Assembly: GCA_963736325.1 (NCBI GenBank) | Contig: CAVTOG010000002.1 | Span: forward strand, 62,001 to 126,000 | Direction of reading: 5' to 3' | Length of the DNA stretch: 64,000 nucleotides | Source: Actinoallomurus sp963736325 | GTDB lineage: Bacteria; Actinomycetota; Actinomycetes; Streptosporangiales; Streptosporangiaceae | Shown: in pieces, positions 63,879 to 64,000 of the stretch | How positions within the stretch are numbered: the stretch's first letter is position 1 | Layout: each line of letters begins with the position of its first letter | Notes under the pieces: generated by a model | Seen by the model: the letters and a program-made list of their open reading frames with translations, nothing else | Database searches by the model: none | Told to the model about the DNA's origin: nothing | Program-made: the position numbers and the translations under genes

Positions 63879-64000
63879 CGGACCAGGCCGCTCGGGGAGG
63901 CCGGGATCGGAGCAGGCCGCTCGGGGAGGCCGGGATCGGAGCAGGCCGCTCGGGGAGGCCGGGATCGGAGCAGGCCGAGGTCAGGCCAGGCCCGGGATCG
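63879..64000. repeat. 29-bp tandem repeat (three full copies and a partial)
   Basis: Three head-to-tail units of 29 bp (63879-63907, 63908-63936, 63937-63965), each beginning CGGA(C/G)CAGGCCGCTCGG. Units 2 and 3 are identical and unit 1 differs at one base. A partial unit follows from 63966 before the sequence degenerates. The array may continue beyond the window. Confidence 0.9.

Noticed and set aside
63879..64000. CRISPR array
   Set aside because: The 29-bp units are contiguous with no spacers between them, and no cas genes are present.
61760..64000. Integrative element at the tRNA
   Set aside because: No integrase, excisionase or duplicated tRNA 3' end was seen on either side within the window.

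Overview
The window is chromosomal DNA from a high-GC, spore-actinomycete-type bacterium. The evidence is the strong G/C third-position bias, many GTG and TTG starts, a mycothiol-conjugate amidase (Mca), a Scr1-type XRE/DUF397 pair, PknB-type kinases, MocR and Lrp regulators, and the block mca-DUF4307-greA with hppD and ilvA nearby. A member of the Streptosporangiales (for example Thermomonosporaceae) fits best, but no rRNA or other phylogenetic marker was available, so this is inference. No prophage, insertion sequence, CRISPR array or biosynthetic cluster was seen.

Layout. 1-3.3 kb: cell-envelope genes on the minus strand (a NodB-fold/GT2 fusion cut by the left edge, a coupled small membrane protein, an LCP protein, a small exported protein). 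3.4-7.1 kb: a MocR regulator, a less GC-rich XRE/DUF397 unit that looks inserted, and an EamA exporter behind a perfect palindrome. 7.2-13.3 kb: both fumarase classes (iron-sulfur class I and FumC) flanking two divergent Ser/Thr kinases. 13.3-23.5 kb: envelope and central-metabolism genes (transglycosylase with a CRP-like site, PhoH, isoprenyl transferase, ATP-type PEP carboxykinase behind a triple operator, a DHA2 exporter with its TetR repressor, an NlpC/P60 hydrolase). 23.7-26.2 kb: a DUF255 thioredoxin-like protein and a small protein read here as a BELL-domain cell-death effector with a RHIM-like C-terminal amyloid motif.

26.3-36 kb looks like one envelope-stress module: a Gly-rich lipoprotein, a MacA/MacB efflux operon, a second orphan adaptor, an HtrA-type protease, and an OmpR-type two-component system. 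A shared direct-repeat motif (CAGGAACCTTTCAGGA-like) lies upstream of four of the target units in the same orientation, with a weaker copy before the response regulator. This is the strongest regulatory pattern in the window.

36.2-47.9 kb: a PAP2 protein, mca, DUF4307, greA, Lrp/hppD, RDD, two tandem M1 peptidases, ilvA, and a coupled ROK-FIST pair. 48.3-61.8 kb: a MoxR/VWA pair, the transsulfuration enzymes MetB and cystathionine beta-synthase either side of an MMPL transporter, a propeller lipoprotein, a thiolase, small genes and a Bax-inhibitor-1 family protein. 61.9-64 kb: an odd class I tRNA with anticodon UAA, a type II NADH dehydrogenase, and a non-coding end made of degenerate short repeats and a 29-bp tandem repeat running off the window.

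The items most worth following up are the orphan BELL/RHIM-like protein, the shared-operator regulon, and the unusual tRNA.
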